Positions 38,301 to 48,160 are shown, counted from the first letter of the stretch. The stretch is DNA of 64,000 bases from Antarcticirhabdus aurantiaca (GCF_009765365.1 NZ_VTOM01000008.1:1-64000), one strand, 5' to 3'. Numbers and translations: made by a program. Notes: a model not told the origin generated them from the sequence alone.

Positions 38301-40836
38301 CGCCAAGGTCGACGTGCTCGTCCTCGACGAGGGGGTCGTCGCCCGCCAGACCGCGGACATCCCCGCCGAGGGCGGCGAGGTGACCTTCCCCGTCACCCGC
38401 GAATGGGGGCCGGGCGCCTACGTCCTCGCCACCGCCTTCCGGCCGATGAGCATCGAGGAGAAGCGCATGCCGGGCCGGGCGATCGGGCTCGCCTACGGCA
38501 GCGTCGATCCGGCCGAGAAGAAGCTCCAGGTCTCGATCGAAGCGCCGGCCGAGATCCGCCCGCGCCAGATCGTCGACGCCACCGTGCGCGTCGCCGGCCT
38601 CCAGCCGGGTGATCAGGCCTACGTCACGCTCGCGGCGGTGGACCAGGGCATCCTCAACATCACCGACTTCCAGCCGCCGTCGCTCTCCGACTGGTACTTC
38701 GGCAAGCGCCGGCTCGGCGTCGAGATCCGCGACCTCTACGGCAAGCTGATCGACCGCATGCAGGGCGCGCCCGGCACCGTGCGCTCAGGCGGCGACGCCT
38801 CCGGCTCGCTCGACGCGCCCCCGCCGATGGACGAGCTGGTCTCGCTTTATTCCGGCGTCGTCACCGTCGGACCGGACGGTTCCGCGACGGTGCCGCTGCC
38901 GATCCCCGACTTCAACGGCTCGCTCAAGCTGATGGCGCTGGCCTGGACGAAGACGGCGGTCGGCGAAGCGAATGCCGACATGCTGGTGCGCGATCCCGTG
39001 GTGGTCGAGGTCAGCCGGCCGATCTTCCTCGCCCCCGGCGACTCGACCCGCATCGCCGTCGATCTCACCCATGTCGACGGGCCGACCGGCGAGGCCGTGC
39101 TGAGCCTCACCGGCGGGGAGGGCGTTGTGTCGCTCAGCGGCGGCATGCAGTATCCGGTGGACGTGTCGGAAAAGGCGCGCGCCCGCGTGCTCGTTCCCGT
39201 CCTCGCCTCGCGCGTCGGCGACGCCGAGATGCGGCTGTCCGTCAGCCTGCCCGGCGGCGAACGCCTGGAGAAGACCTTCACGCTGCCCGTGCGCTCCAAT
39301 GCGCCCGAGCAGGTGGAGAAGAGCATCGTCCAGCTCGCGCCGAACGGCGGGCGCTTGTCGCTCGACCCGGCGATCCTCGCCGACTTCCAGCCGGGCACGG
39401 GCTCCGTGACCGTCAGCGTCACCGGCGCCGCGCAGTTCGACGTCGCCGGCGTGGTACGCGCGCTCGACCGCTACCCCTACGGCTGCACCGAGCAGCTCGT
39501 CAGCCGGGCAATGCCGCTCGTCTACCTCGACAGGACGGTGGTCGCGGCCGGTCTCGGCCAGGAAGGCGTCGACGACGTCAGGGAGCGGGTGCAGAAGGCC
39601 GTCACCGCCGTTCTCGCCAACCAGTCCTCCAACGGCTCCTTCGGCCTGTGGGAGCCGGGCTACGGCGACCTCTGGCTCGACGCCTACGTCACCGACTTCC
39701 TGACCCGCGCCCGCGAGGCCGGCTACCAGGTTCCGGAGGAGGGCTTCACGCTCGCCGTCGACAACCTGCGCAACTCCCTCGCCTATGTCAGCGACGCGCC
39801 GGACTGGCCGGCGGTCGCCTACAGCTACTACGTCCTCGCCCGCAACGGCCGGGCGGCGATCGGCGACCTGCGCTACTACTCCGAGAACGAGCTGTCGAAC
39901 TTCCCGACCCCGCTCGCCAAGGCGCAGCTCGCCGCGGCGCTCGCCTTCTACGGCGACCGGGTGCGGGCCGAGCGCGTCCTGTCCGACGCGGTGCGCGACG
40001 CCGAAGCGCCGGGCGCCGGGCCGGAAACGCGCAGCGACTACGGCACCAAGCTGCGCGACGAGGCAGGCGTCCTCGCCGTCGGCCTGGAGAGCGGCGTCGA
40101 CGGGGTGTCGCTGAACGGGCTCGTGGACGCGGTCAATGCCGGTCGCCGCGACGCGCGCTACACCTCGACGCAGGAGGATGCCTGGTCGCTTCTGGCCGCC
40201 CACGCCCTACTCGACCGAGACCCGCCGGCCCTGACGGTCGCCGGCCGCGACGTGAACGGCGCCTGGTCCGGCTCCTTCGACGAGGCGAGCCTGCGCGCCG
40301 GCCCCGAAGTCTCCAACCGCGACGACGCGCCCGAAAGCGCCGCCGTCACCGTGCGCGGCGTGCCCACCGTCGCCGGGCCGGCGGAAACCAGCGGCTACTC
40401 CATCGAGCGCCGCTACTACACGCTGGACGGCGAGGAGGCCGACCCCGCGACCATCGCGCAGGGCGACCGGCTGGTCGCGGTGCTGGAAGTCGTGCCCCTC
40501 GACAACGGGCCGGCCAAGCTCGTCCTGGACGACCCCCTGCCGGCGGGCTTCTCGATCGACAATCCGGCGATCCTGCGCGGCGGCGACGTTTCCAGCCTCG
40601 ACTGGCTGGAGCTCTCCAGCGAGGTCGCGCATGTCGAGTTCCGCGCCGACCGCTTCGTCGCGGCCTTCGACAAGGACAAGGACGACACCGCCATCCGCCG
40701 CTTCGCCTACATCGTGCGGGCGGTCTCGGCCGGCGAGTTCGTCCATCCGGCCGCGCTCGTCGAGAACATGTACGATCCGAGCCGCCGCGGCACCACCGCG
40801 GAAGGCCGCGTCACCGTCGCCGATGGTGCGCGGTAG
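35311..40836 (+). CDS. yfhM: Alpha-2-macroglobulin family protein (bacterial, thioester type)
   Basis: 1841 aa from the ATG at 35311 (GAGGGG upstream). The signal peptide ends near AALAQDG; there is no lipobox, so the protein is probably periplasmic rather than a lipoprotein as in E. coli YfhM. Residues around 60-95 form a Cys-rich PAN/apple-like segment (DLCETACLADNKCAAFTFNE). MG domains follow, and the thioester YGCTEQLVS has Cys1392 and Gln1395. It traps proteases that enter the periplasm. pbpC follows after 20 bp, the classic pairing of peptidoglycan repair with protease defence. Confidence 0.92.
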   Translation: MARSTTVRWLLGALAATALGAALPGAALAQDGSEILRRMERVSGADLFGGDYETMRDVDLDLCETACLADNKCAAFTFNEKSRWCFLKSEVGEERPVAGAVSGRVATGPAVATAAVSDEASLDRRDADLDFLPRTSRDAAKRLRLELTEATRDSTFDDLTLDQFAERAGASLSQADAVTAWLEAAKREPLVHRAWMGLFDAALAYQPEEYEAQVENARLRDGAAINAYLTAASEPGRAAALDAIGRSLEAQSSWKAAIKAYRASLAVADDADVRARLDAVVAEHGFRILEHTVDNNAANPRICVSFSDPLAPSILNSDNPGDYLSVQGGETLPVTASGSQLCVDGVRHGERYRVVVRSGIASQDGETLARSADLDVYVRDRDPSVRFTTTAYVLPAGGNATIPVTTVNTDEIKARVQFIGERGLASTLAEKLFLSRLYTYSVDSIADTRGEDVWKGTVGVRNAVNEEVTTAIPVAELVSDLKPGVYVLTAVAENASPNASEPATQWFVVSDIGLASFSGTDGFHVISRFLGTAEPIEGLELTLVAANNQILATATTDATGQAVIPAGLLRGTGGDRPVVLTAARNGADFNFLDLEAAPFDLTDRGVEGRAPVGALDVFLTPERGIYRTGETTHITGLVRDGKGEAVDGLTLTGIVTRPDGVEFGRRQLADGGAGGFAWDTALPAGTQRGTWRFTVHTDPEQPAVAETSVRVEDFQPEKLDFTLSASSETFDPEAPPTISVDGRYLFGAPAANLDVQGEVVVSEAAGLAGFEGYRFGLADDAVETIRQPFDTVKLDAEGKAEVSLPAFAPPSTTKPLQASLQVRVLDAGGRPVERDLQLALAGAAPRLGIKPRFDGAVDEGGEAGFDVVALDASGARVALSGARWTLNRITTDFQWYGANGDWNYEVVRRSERVADGALDLPSDGAPAALSVPTQWGEYELRVEAASGDVVPASADFESGWYVAARAIDTPEVASVSLDKPSYRIGDTARVRIEPRFAAKVDVLVLDEGVVARQTADIPAEGGEVTFPVTREWGPGAYVLATAFRPMSIEEKRMPGRAIGLAYGSVDPAEKKLQVSIEAPAEIRPRQIVDATVRVAGLQPGDQAYVTLAAVDQGILNITDFQPPSLSDWYFGKRRLGVEIRDLYGKLIDRMQGAPGTVRSGGDASGSLDAPPPMDELVSLYSGVVTVGPDGSATVPLPIPDFNGSLKLMALAWTKTAVGEANADMLVRDPVVVEVSRPIFLAPGDSTRIAVDLTHVDGPTGEAVLSLTGGEGVVSLSGGMQYPVDVSEKARARVLVPVLASRVGDAEMRLSVSLPGGERLEKTFTLPVRSNAPEQVEKSIVQLAPNGGRLSLDPAILADFQPGTGSVTVSVTGAAQFDVAGVVRALDRYPYGCTEQLVSRAMPLVYLDRTVVAAGLGQEGVDDVRERVQKAVTAVLANQSSNGSFGLWEPGYGDLWLDAYVTDFLTRAREAGYQVPEEGFTLAVDNLRNSLAYVSDAPDWPAVAYSYYVLARNGRAAIGDLRYYSENELSNFPTPLAKAQLAAALAFYGDRVRAERVLSDAVRDAEAPGAGPETRSDYGTKLRDEAGVLAVGLESGVDGVSLNGLVDAVNAGRRDARYTSTQEDAWSLLAAHALLDRDPPALTVAGRDVNGAWSGSFDEASLRAGPEVSNRDDAPESAAVTVRGVPTVAGPAETSGYSIERRYYTLDGEEADPATIAQGDRLVAVLEVVPLDNGPAKLVLDDPLPAGFSIDNPAILRGGDVSSLDWLELSSEVAHVEFRADRFVAAFDKDKDDTAIRRFAYIVRAVSAGEFVHPAALVENMYDPSRRGTTAEGRVTVADGAR

Positions 40837-40856
40837 GCGGCGGAGGGCGTCTGCCG

Positions 40857-42932
40857 ATGTCGCGGCTGAGGCGGTTGGCGCAGGGCGGGAGCATCGCGCT
40901 CCTCATCCTGCTGGCGCTCGGGCTCGCGGCGTACGGCGCCTTCGAGCGCGCCGTGGAGCGGCGCGTTGCCGGCTTCGCCGAGCCGGCCGTCGGCACCGAG
41001 GTGCTCGGCCGCCACGGCCGGCTGCTGCGCGCCTTCGCCGCGCCCGGCGGCGTCTGGCGGCTGGATGCCGGGCCGGACGACGTCGATCCGCGCTACCTGC
41101 GCATGCTGCTCGCCTGGGAGGACCGCCGCTTCGAGGCGCATGACGGCGTCGATCTCCTCGCATTCGGCCGCTCGATGATCGAGATGGCCGAGCATCGGCG
41201 GGTCGTGTCCGGCGGCTCGACGCTGACGATGCAGGTCGCGCGCATGCTGGAGCGCCTGCCGACGGGGAGCTTCGCGGCCAAGCTCGACCAGATCCTCGGC
41301 GCCGTCGCGCTGGAGCGCACGCGCTCGAAGTCCGACATCCTGCGCCTGTACCTGCGCCTCGCGCCCTACGGCGGCAACGTCGAGGGCGTGCGGGCGGCGA
41401 GCCTCACCTGGCTCGGCAAGGAGCCGGGCCGGCTCACCGCGGCGGAAGCCGCGCTTCTCGTCGCCATGCCGCAGTCGCCCGAGCGCATCCGGCCCGACCG
41501 ATATCCCGAGCGCGCCAAGCGCGCCCGCGACCGCGTGCTCGCCCGGATGAGCGAGCTCGGCGTCCTCGATCCGGCGGAAGCGACGCATGCCATGGCCGAA
41601 CCCGTGCCGAGCGCCCGGCGCGAGCTGCCGATCCTCGCCGCCCATGCCGCGGCGCGCCTCCACGCCGAGCGCCCCGACGCCTGGCGCATCGACCTGACGC
41701 TCGACGAGACCGCCCAGGCCGACCTCGAAGCCTATGCCCGCGGCGCCGTTTCCAAGCTGCCCAAGCCCGTCAGCCTCGCCATCCTCGTCTCCGACGCCTC
41801 GACGGGCGAGATCGTCGCGAGCGTCGGCTCGCCCGATCTCTTCGACGCCTCGCGCCAGGGCTTCGTGGACCTGACGCGCGCGCTGCGATCGCCGGGCTCG
41901 ACGCTCAAACCCCTGATCTACGGCCTCGCCTTCGAGCTCGGCGTCGCCCATCCTGAGAGCCTCGTCGACGACAGCCCCGCCGCCTTCGCCGGTTACGCTC
42001 CGGAGAACTTCGACCGCGTCTTCGAGGGCACGATCACCGCGCGCCGGGCGCTGCAGCTGTCGCGCAACCTGCCGGCGGTGGAGCTTCTTTCGGCCGTTGG
42101 TCCGAGCCGCCTCGTCTACCGCATGCGCCGGGCCGGGGTCGAGCCGGAGCTCGGCGACCGCTCGCTGCCGGGCCTCGCCATCGGCCTCGGCGGCATCGGC
42201 CTGCGCCTCACCGACCTCGTCGCGATCTATGGCGGGATCGCCAATGGCGGCCTCGCCGAGCCGCTGCGCATCGAGCCCGTCTCCGGCCTGTCCGGTCCGG
42301 TTCCCAAGCGCATCCTGTCGGAGCAGGCGGCCTGGTACGTGTCGTCGATCCTCGCCGGGGCGCCGGTGACGGCCAAGGGGTCGCCCGGCACGATCGCCTG
42401 GAAGACCGGCACCTCCTACGGCTACCGCGACGCCTGGACGGTCGGTTATGACGGGCGCCACGTCGTCGGCGTCTGGCTCGGCCGGCCGGACGGCGCGCCG
42501 GTGCCCGGCCTCGTCGGCCAGGATTCGGCCGCCCCGATGATGCGCGACGTCTTCGCCCGTCTGGGCAAGCCCGTGGCCCTGCCGGGACCGCCGCCCGGCA
42601 TCCTCGCCGATGCCAGCGCCGCCCTGCCGCCGCCCTTGAAGCGCGTCGGCCGCGCGGCGACCGAGGCGAGAAGCGGCCTCGCGCCCGAGATCGTTTATCC
42701 CCCGGACAAGGCGCAGGTGGAGGTCGGCTTCGGCGACGCGGCCGGCGGCACCCTGTTCCTCAAGGTCCGCAACGGCCGGCCTCCCTTCACCTGGTATGCC
42801 GACGGGCGGCCGGTGGCGCGGGACGTCCTCGGGCGCTCGGCGCAATGGTCGCCGGACGCCACCGGCTTCGTCGCGCTCTCGGTCGTGGATTCCACGGGAG
42901 CGGCGGCGCGCACGCGCGTCCTTGTGAAGTAG
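40857..42932 (+). CDS. pbpC: Penicillin-binding protein 1C
   Basis: 691 aa. An N-terminal transmembrane helix (IALLILLALGLAAYGAF), then a GT51 glycosyltransferase domain (WEDRRFEAHDGVD with the catalytic Glu, SGGSTLTMQVARML) and a transpeptidase domain with RSPGSTLKPLIYG (catalytic Ser348, Lys351), SRNLPA and WKTGTSYGYRDAW. The C-terminal BiPBP_C domain starts near PEIVYPPDKAQVEV. It polymerises and cross-links peptidoglycan and is found with A2M. It starts 20 bp after the A2M stop, so they form an operon. Confidence 0.94.
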   Translation: MSRLRRLAQGGSIALLILLALGLAAYGAFERAVERRVAGFAEPAVGTEVLGRHGRLLRAFAAPGGVWRLDAGPDDVDPRYLRMLLAWEDRRFEAHDGVDLLAFGRSMIEMAEHRRVVSGGSTLTMQVARMLERLPTGSFAAKLDQILGAVALERTRSKSDILRLYLRLAPYGGNVEGVRAASLTWLGKEPGRLTAAEAALLVAMPQSPERIRPDRYPERAKRARDRVLARMSELGVLDPAEATHAMAEPVPSARRELPILAAHAAARLHAERPDAWRIDLTLDETAQADLEAYARGAVSKLPKPVSLAILVSDASTGEIVASVGSPDLFDASRQGFVDLTRALRSPGSTLKPLIYGLAFELGVAHPESLVDDSPAAFAGYAPENFDRVFEGTITARRALQLSRNLPAVELLSAVGPSRLVYRMRRAGVEPELGDRSLPGLAIGLGGIGLRLTDLVAIYGGIANGGLAEPLRIEPVSGLSGPVPKRILSEQAAWYVSSILAGAPVTAKGSPGTIAWKTGTSYGYRDAWTVGYDGRHVVGVWLGRPDGAPVPGLVGQDSAAPMMRDVFARLGKPVALPGPPPGILADASAALPPPLKRVGRAATEARSGLAPEIVYPPDKAQVEVGFGDAAGGTLFLKVRNGRPPFTWYADGRPVARDVLGRSAQWSPDATGFVALSVVDSTGAAARTRVLVK

Positions 42933-42959
42933 CAGCTCGCCCCTCCTTGTGCTTCACGG

Positions 42960-42988
42960 GTCAGTTGATACACTCCGCATCAACTGAC
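42960..42988. terminator. Hairpin after pbpC, terminator or operator
   Basis: Perfect 10-bp inverted repeat GTCAGTTGAT / ATCAACTGAC with a 9-base loop. It lies 28 bp after the pbpC stop and 58 bp before the next gene. No long T-run follows (CTTG). The repeat is less GC-rich than expected of a terminator here and could equally be a repressor site. Confidence 0.5.
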
Positions 42989-43045
42989 TTGAAACATTAG
43001 GTGATCCGCGTCGCGTAGCCGCGCGCCGATCGCCGGAGATCGTGT

Positions 43046-44617
43046 GTGAGCATCCATGAGCTGGATCGGAGACATCGGCCCCCTTCGACATCCGTAAGAC
43101 GCAAGCGAAAGGCGCCGAAACCCGGCGCCGCGCCGAATGCGGGGCCGACGGGCCGTGCCGAGCGCAAGGGGGAGTCGCCGGCCGACGCGCGGCCGAACGG
43201 TGATGAGCCTTTGACCAAGCGCCAGAAGCGGCGCCGCCGAAAAGGCGGCGGCGCGGGAAAGGCGCAGATGCCGGTCGCTGCCGGCGCGCAGGCCGAGAAG
43301 CGCGCGGCGGCGGACAAGGCCGCGAGCGGCAAGCTCGCCCAAGGCGCACGGCAGGTCCGCCGGCGCGGCGGGCGGCGTTGGGGCAAGCCGGGCGACAAGC
43401 AGCCGGCGGGCGAGCGTTCGCGCGCCCCCGAAGGGGTCGCCGTGTCCGCCGCCGAGCCGCGCGCCCGCCATCCCCCCGCGCGGCCTGCGCCACCGAATCA
43501 GGCTCCGCGCCGCGGAGACGCGCCGCAGCGAAGCCCCGAGCCGATCAATGGCCACACCAACGGTGCCGCGCTTTTGCCGGAGGGCGAGCGCCCGCGGCCG
43601 GCCGCCTACGCCGCGCTCGATCTCGGCACCAACAATTGCCGCCTGCTCGTCGCCGTGCCCACGAAGCCGGGCCAGTTCCGCGTGATCGACGCCTTCTCGC
43701 GCATCGTGCGCCTCGGCGAGGGATTGGGGCGCACCGGACGCCTGTCGACCATCGCCATGGACCGCGCGATCGCGGCGCTGGAGATCTGTTCGCACAAGCT
43801 CTCGGCGCGGCGCATCGCGGCCTCGCGGCTCATCGCGACGGAAGCCTGCCGCGCCGCGTCGAACGGCGAGGAGTTCATCGAGCGCGTGCGCGACCGCACG
43901 GGCCTGCAGCTCGAGATCGTCAGCCGCGAGACCGAGGCGCGGCTCGCCGTGTCCGGCTGCGGCTCGCTCGTCGATCGCTCCGCCAAGGGCGCGGTGCTCT
44001 TCGACATCGGCGGCGGCTCGACGGAGATCGCCCTCCTCGATCTGCGCAGCGGCTTCTCGCGGCGCCTGTCGAACAACATCGTCGCCTGGACCTCGCTTCC
44101 CGTCGGCGTCGTGAACCTCGCCGAACGCTATGGCGGGCGAAACGTCACCCCCGAGCTGTTCAAGCGCATGGTCGACGAGGTGACGATCCTGATCGCCAGC
44201 TTCGGCGGGCGCGACAAGCTGGAGGCCATCGTCGGGCAGCCGGGATTCCACCTTCTCGGCACCTCGGGCACGGTGACGACGCTGGCCGGCGTCCATCTCG
44301 GCCTGGAGCGCTACGACAGGCGGCAGGTGGACGGGCTCTGGCTGACCAGCTCCGAGGCCGACTCGCTCGTGGCCACCATCGCCGGTTGGAGCTTCGAGGA
44401 GCGCGTCGCCAACCCTTGCATCGGATCGGATCGCGCCGATCTGGTGCTGGCGGGCTGCGCCATCCTCCAGGCGATCCGGCGCGTCTGGCCGGCTCGGGCG
44501 CTTCGCGTCGCCGACCGCGGGCTCCGCGAGGGCCTGCTCACCGAGATGATGGTCGCCGACGGTGTCTGGCGGCGCGGCGGCAACGGCGCCGACAAGGGAT
44601 ACGGAACGAACGCATGA
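43046..44617 (+). CDS. Ppx/GppA family phosphatase with long basic extension
   Basis: 523 aa with a GTG start. Residues 1-187 are low-complexity, rich in Arg, Lys, Ala, Pro ([17 protein letters not shown]) and probably disordered. From 188 the Ppx/GppA actin-like fold begins with [15 protein letters not shown], then [43 protein letters not shown] and [14 protein letters not shown]. The family cuts inorganic polyphosphate or pppGpp; only one domain (no C-terminal HD) is present. The gene overlaps rlmE by 4 bp. A basic extension next to an rRNA methylase hints at RNA or ribosome contact (inference). Confidence 0.85.
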   Translation: MSIHELDRRHRPPSTSVRRKRKAPKPGAAPNAGPTGRAERKGESPADARPNGDEPLTKRQKRRRRKGGGAGKAQMPVAAGAQAEKRAAADKAASGKLAQGARQVRRRGGRRWGKPGDKQPAGERSRAPEGVAVSAAEPRARHPPARPAPPNQAPRRGDAPQRSPEPINGHTNGAALLPEGERPRPAAYAALDLGTNNCRLLVAVPTKPGQFRVIDAFSRIVRLGEGLGRTGRLSTIAMDRAIAALEICSHKLSARRIAASRLIATEACRAASNGEEFIERVRDRTGLQLEIVSRETEARLAVSGCGSLVDRSAKGAVLFDIGGGSTEIALLDLRSGFSRRLSNNIVAWTSLPVGVVNLAERYGGRNVTPELFKRMVDEVTILIASFGGRDKLEAIVGQPGFHLLGTSGTVTTLAGVHLGLERYDRRQVDGLWLTSSEADSLVATIAGWSFEERVANPCIGSDRADLVLAGCAILQAIRRVWPARALRVADRGLREGLLTEMMVADGVWRRGGNGADKGYGTNA

Positions 44618-45372
44618 GCACCGGACGCGGAACCGGCGGAAAGGCCAGCGGCGACCGCGGCCTCACCGTCAACGTCAAGAAGAAGCGCGGCCTCAAGGCC
44701 TCCTCGCGCGCCTGGCTGCAGCGCCAGCTGAACGACCCCTATGTGCGCCGCGCCAAGGCGGAGGGCTGGCGCTCGCGTGCGGCCTACAAGCTGATCGAGA
44801 TCGACGACCGCTACCACCTCCTGAAGAAGGGCGCGCGGATCGTCGACCTCGGCGCGGCGCCCGGCGGATGGTGCCAGGTGGCGGTGGAGCGCGTCGGCTC
44901 GCCGGACGATCAGGTGCGCGTCGTCGGCATCGACTATCTGCCCGTCGACCCCATTCCCGGCTCGACGATCCTTCTCATGGACTTTCTCGACGAGCAGGCG
45001 CCCGGCGCCCTGATCGAGACGCTGGGCGGGCCGCCGGATATCGTCCTGTCCGACATGGCCGCGCCGACCACCGGCCATCGCCGCACCGACCACCTGCGGA
45101 CCATGCACCTTTGCGAGGTGGCCGCGGATTTCGCGATCTCGGTGCTGAAGCCGGGCGGCCACTTCCTGTGCAAGACCTTCCAGGGCGGCACCGAAGGCGA
45201 CCTCCTCGCCCAGCTCAAGCGCCACTTCGCCGCCGTCCACCACGTCAAGCCGCCCGCCTCGCGCGACGGCTCGGTCGAGCTCTACCTCCTCGCCAAGGGG
45301 TTCAAGGGGCGCCGGGACGAGGGGCCGGGCGAGGACGTCGACGACGCGGAGGCTGACTTCGGCCAGCCGTGA
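44614..45372 (+). CDS. rlmE: 23S rRNA (uridine-2'-O)-methyltransferase
   Basis: 252 aa from the ATG at 44614. RlmE/FtsJ methylates the 2'-O of U2552 in 23S rRNA, a late step in large-subunit assembly. The K-D-K-E tetrad is seen: [36 protein letters not shown] and [12 protein letters not shown]. The SAM site is [15 protein letters not shown]. Length is about 40 aa above E. coli, mainly at the two ends. Overlaps ppx by ATGA; such pairing occurs in other alphaproteobacteria by memory. Confidence 0.94.
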   Translation: MSTGRGTGGKASGDRGLTVNVKKKRGLKASSRAWLQRQLNDPYVRRAKAEGWRSRAAYKLIEIDDRYHLLKKGARIVDLGAAPGGWCQVAVERVGSPDDQVRVVGIDYLPVDPIPGSTILLMDFLDEQAPGALIETLGGPPDIVLSDMAAPTTGHRRTDHLRTMHLCEVAADFAISVLKPGGHFLCKTFQGGTEGDLLAQLKRHFAAVHHVKPPASRDGSVELYLLAKGFKGRRDEGPGEDVDDAEADFGQP

Positions 45373-45488
45373 CGATCGAGATCGGCCGCTCGCTTCTCAT
45401 CCGACGCCGGGCCGGCGGCGCGCGAAGGCGCGCGATCGTTTGAGGCCTCGTTCGCCGGGATCGCGACAGGCGTGACCGCTTCCGCGGC

Positions 45489-46940
45489 TCACTCCGCCGG
45501 CGCGCGGTGGCCGGAGAGTTCGGCGCCGGCGGTGGCGGGGAGCCGCAGGAAGGCGAAGAGGGCCGAGCAGGTCACGAGGCCGGCGACTGCGAAGGCGATC
45601 GTGAAGTCGATGAGCGCCGCCTCGCCCGTTCCGCCGATCACGATGCCCGCCTCCAGGATGCCGCCGGCGAGCGCCACGCCCATCGCGATCGACACCTGCT
45701 GAAAGGCCGCGAGCATCGCCGTCGCGTCGCCCGCCTTCGATCCCGGCACGTCGGCGAAGGCGAAGGCGTTGACGCCGGTGAAGAACAGCGAGCGGAAGAA
45801 GCCGCCGACGAGAAGCAGCAGCATCAGCGCGGGCACCGTCCATTCGGGCCGGTAGAGGCCGATGGCTGCGAGCGACAGCCCGCCGACGATGGAGGTATGG
45901 ACGAGCGCGCCGCGGAAGCCGAAGCGCTTCAGCATCGGGCGCGCCAGGAACTTCATCGCCATGGCGCCGCCCACCGTCGAGGCCGTGACGAGCCCCGACT
46001 GGAGCGGGGTGAAGCCGAAGCCGAGCTGGAGCATCAAGGGTAGGAGAAAGGGTTGCGCCCCCGTGCCGATGCGAAACAGCGCGCCGCCGATCACCGAGGC
46101 GCGCAGTGAGGGCGCCGTGCCGAGGAGCCCGAGATCGAGGACAGGCGTTTTCGTGCGCCGCGCATGGCGAACATAGAGCGCGGCGAAGACGAGGCCGAGC
46201 CCGGCAAGCCCCGCGCCCATCACCGGCGGTAGGGCCGGCAGCGACACCACCGACAGGCCGAAGACGAGGCCGGCGCAGGCGAGGCCCGACAGGGCGAAGC
46301 CCGGCCAGTCGAAGGCGACGCCGCGGATCGGATCGATGTGCGGCAGGAAGCGGCGCGCGAGGAGGATGCCGATGGCGCCGATCGGCAGGTTGATCAGGAA
46401 GATCCAGCGCCAGTCGGCATAGGTCGCGATGGCGCCGCCGATCGGCGGCCCCACGAGCGGGCCGATCATGGCGGGGATCGAGAACCACGTCATGGCGCCG
46501 ACGAGGTCGGACTTCGACGAGGCGCGAACCAGGAGAAGCCGGCCGACGGGCGTCATCATCGCCCCGCCCATGCCCTGGAGGAAGCGGGCGAGGACGAAGG
46601 ATTCCAGCGAGTTCGCGAAGGCGCAGGCGAGCGAGCCGAGCATGAAGACGGCGATCGCGCCCTGGAACACGAGCTTGGCGCCGAGGCGGTCGGCCATCCT
46701 GCCGGAGATCGGGATGAAGATCGCGAGCGAGACGTAATAGCTGGTCAGCGCCAGCTTCAGCGCGATCGGGCTCGTGCCGATGTCCCGCGCGATGGTCGCG
46801 AGGGAGGTGGCGATCACCGTCGAGTCCATGTTCTCCATGAACAGGGCGACGGCGAGGACGAGCGGGACGATGCGTTTCACGGGACGGGCGACCCCTGGGG
46901 AAGCAGGGCCGGAAGGCGCCGCGACGGGTGCGGGTTCCAT
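45489..46940 (-). CDS. MFS drug exporter, DHA2 (14-TMS) type
   Basis: 483 aa from the ATG at 46940 (alternative at 46970). Motif TSYYVSLAIFIPISGRMADR is the MFS loop-2 signature; MENMDSTVIATSLATIARDI is the opening helix of DHA2 proteins such as EmrB, and FLQGMGGAMMTPVGRLLLVR follows. About 14 hydrophobic segments can be counted. No EmrA-type partner lies next to it. Substrate unknown. It converges with rlmE. Confidence 0.88.
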   Translation of the reverse strand: MEPAPVAAPSGPASPGVARPVKRIVPLVLAVALFMENMDSTVIATSLATIARDIGTSPIALKLALTSYYVSLAIFIPISGRMADRLGAKLVFQGAIAVFMLGSLACAFANSLESFVLARFLQGMGGAMMTPVGRLLLVRASSKSDLVGAMTWFSIPAMIGPLVGPPIGGAIATYADWRWIFLINLPIGAIGILLARRFLPHIDPIRGVAFDWPGFALSGLACAGLVFGLSVVSLPALPPVMGAGLAGLGLVFAALYVRHARRTKTPVLDLGLLGTAPSLRASVIGGALFRIGTGAQPFLLPLMLQLGFGFTPLQSGLVTASTVGGAMAMKFLARPMLKRFGFRGALVHTSIVGGLSLAAIGLYRPEWTVPALMLLLLVGGFFRSLFFTGVNAFAFADVPGSKAGDATAMLAAFQQVSIAMGVALAGGILEAGIVIGGTGEAALIDFTIAFAVAGLVTCSALFAFLRLPATAGAELSGHRAPAE

Positions 46941-47088
46941 GCCAGATCGACGGCGGGCCGGGAAAGCCAACTTGCGTTACGAACTGTTTCCGACGCCGCG
47001 CCGAACAAGGAGGGGTGATCGGGGCTTGCCGTCGGCGCTCCGCGCCCTGCTTTCCCCGCGCGATGAACGATGATTCGGGAGAGGTGAT

Positions 47089-48135
47089 GTGTTGAAGCCG
47101 ACGATGAGCCGACGCCAGGCCCTGAAGGCTGCGGCGGGCGGCATGGCCTTGTCCGCCGCTGCAATCGGCGGCGCGCGCGCGCAGGACGCGCAGCAGGCGG
47201 ATCCGACCGCTCCGACCGAGGAGGAAAGCGCGATGGCAGGCGGCGGCGAGGACATCCTTCCCTTCGCGCCGGGCTGGCGCCGCACGGTGGTCGGCGACGT
47301 GGCGCTCGTCACCGTTCTCGACGGCATCCGGCCGGGCGAGGGGCCGCATCCGACCTTCGGCGAGGACCAGAGCGCCGAAAGCGTCGCCGAGCTGATGCGC
47401 GCCAACCTCCTGCCGCCCAACCGCTTCGCGAACTTCTTCAACCCCGTGATCGTCGAGGCGGGCGAGGAGCGGATTCTCGTCGACACCGGCTTCGGCCCGG
47501 CCGGCCTGGACAACGGGCAGGGCCTCCTCGCCAACCGCATGGCGGGCGCGGGCTTCGCGCCCGAGGACATCACGATCGTCGCGCTGACGCACTTCCACGG
47601 CGACCACATCAACGGGTTGATGACGACCGAAGGCCAGCCCGCCTTCCCGAACGCGCGCGTCGTCGCGGGGCAGGCGGAATGGGACTTCTGGACCTCGGAC
47701 GCCGCGAAGAACGGTCCGGCGGCCGGCAACGCCAAGGCGGTGGAGGCCATGGTCGTGCCGCTGCGCGAGCGGATCACCTTCCTGACGGACGGCGACGAGA
47801 TCGTGTCCGGCATGGTCGCGCGGGCCGCCTTCGGCCACACGCCCGGCATGCTCGCCTTCGAGCTCGGCGAAGGCGAGAACCGCGTCCTGATGGCGGCCGA
47901 CACCTTCAGCCACTTCGTGATCTCGTTCCAGCGGCCGGACTGGCACGTGCGCTTCGACATGGACAAGCAGGCGGCGGCCGAAACGCGCCGGCGCCTCGCC
48001 GCCATGCTGGCGTCCGAGCGCATGGCGGTGATGGGCTATCATCTGCCCTTCCCGGCGATCGGCTTCGTCGAGGCGGTGGGCGACGCCTTCCGCTACGTGC
48101 CGGCGAGCTACCAGTTCGCGGTCGAGGAGGGCTGA
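47089..48135 (+). CDS. Tat-exported metallo-beta-lactamase fold hydrolase
   Basis: 348 aa, GTG start at 47089 (or ATG 47104) after GGGAGAGG. The N-terminus SRRQALKAAAGGMAL has the twin-arginine pattern, so the folded enzyme is exported with its metal. The active site THFHGDHINGL is the HxHxDH motif; more ligands appear in FGHTPGM, MAADTFSHF and GYHLPFP. The C-terminal part resembles quorum-quenching or alkylsulfatase-like members more than true beta-lactamases. Substrate not assigned. A hairpin follows at 48161. Confidence 0.85.
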   Translation: MLKPTMSRRQALKAAAGGMALSAAAIGGARAQDAQQADPTAPTEEESAMAGGGEDILPFAPGWRRTVVGDVALVTVLDGIRPGEGPHPTFGEDQSAESVAELMRANLLPPNRFANFFNPVIVEAGEERILVDTGFGPAGLDNGQGLLANRMAGAGFAPEDITIVALTHFHGDHINGLMTTEGQPAFPNARVVAGQAEWDFWTSDAAKNGPAAGNAKAVEAMVVPLRERITFLTDGDEIVSGMVARAAFGHTPGMLAFELGEGENRVLMAADTFSHFVISFQRPDWHVRFDMDKQAAAETRRRLAAMLASERMAVMGYHLPFPAIGFVEAVGDAFRYVPASYQFAVEEG

Positions 48136-48160
48136 GCCCGCTCTCGTGCTGCGATGCGGC

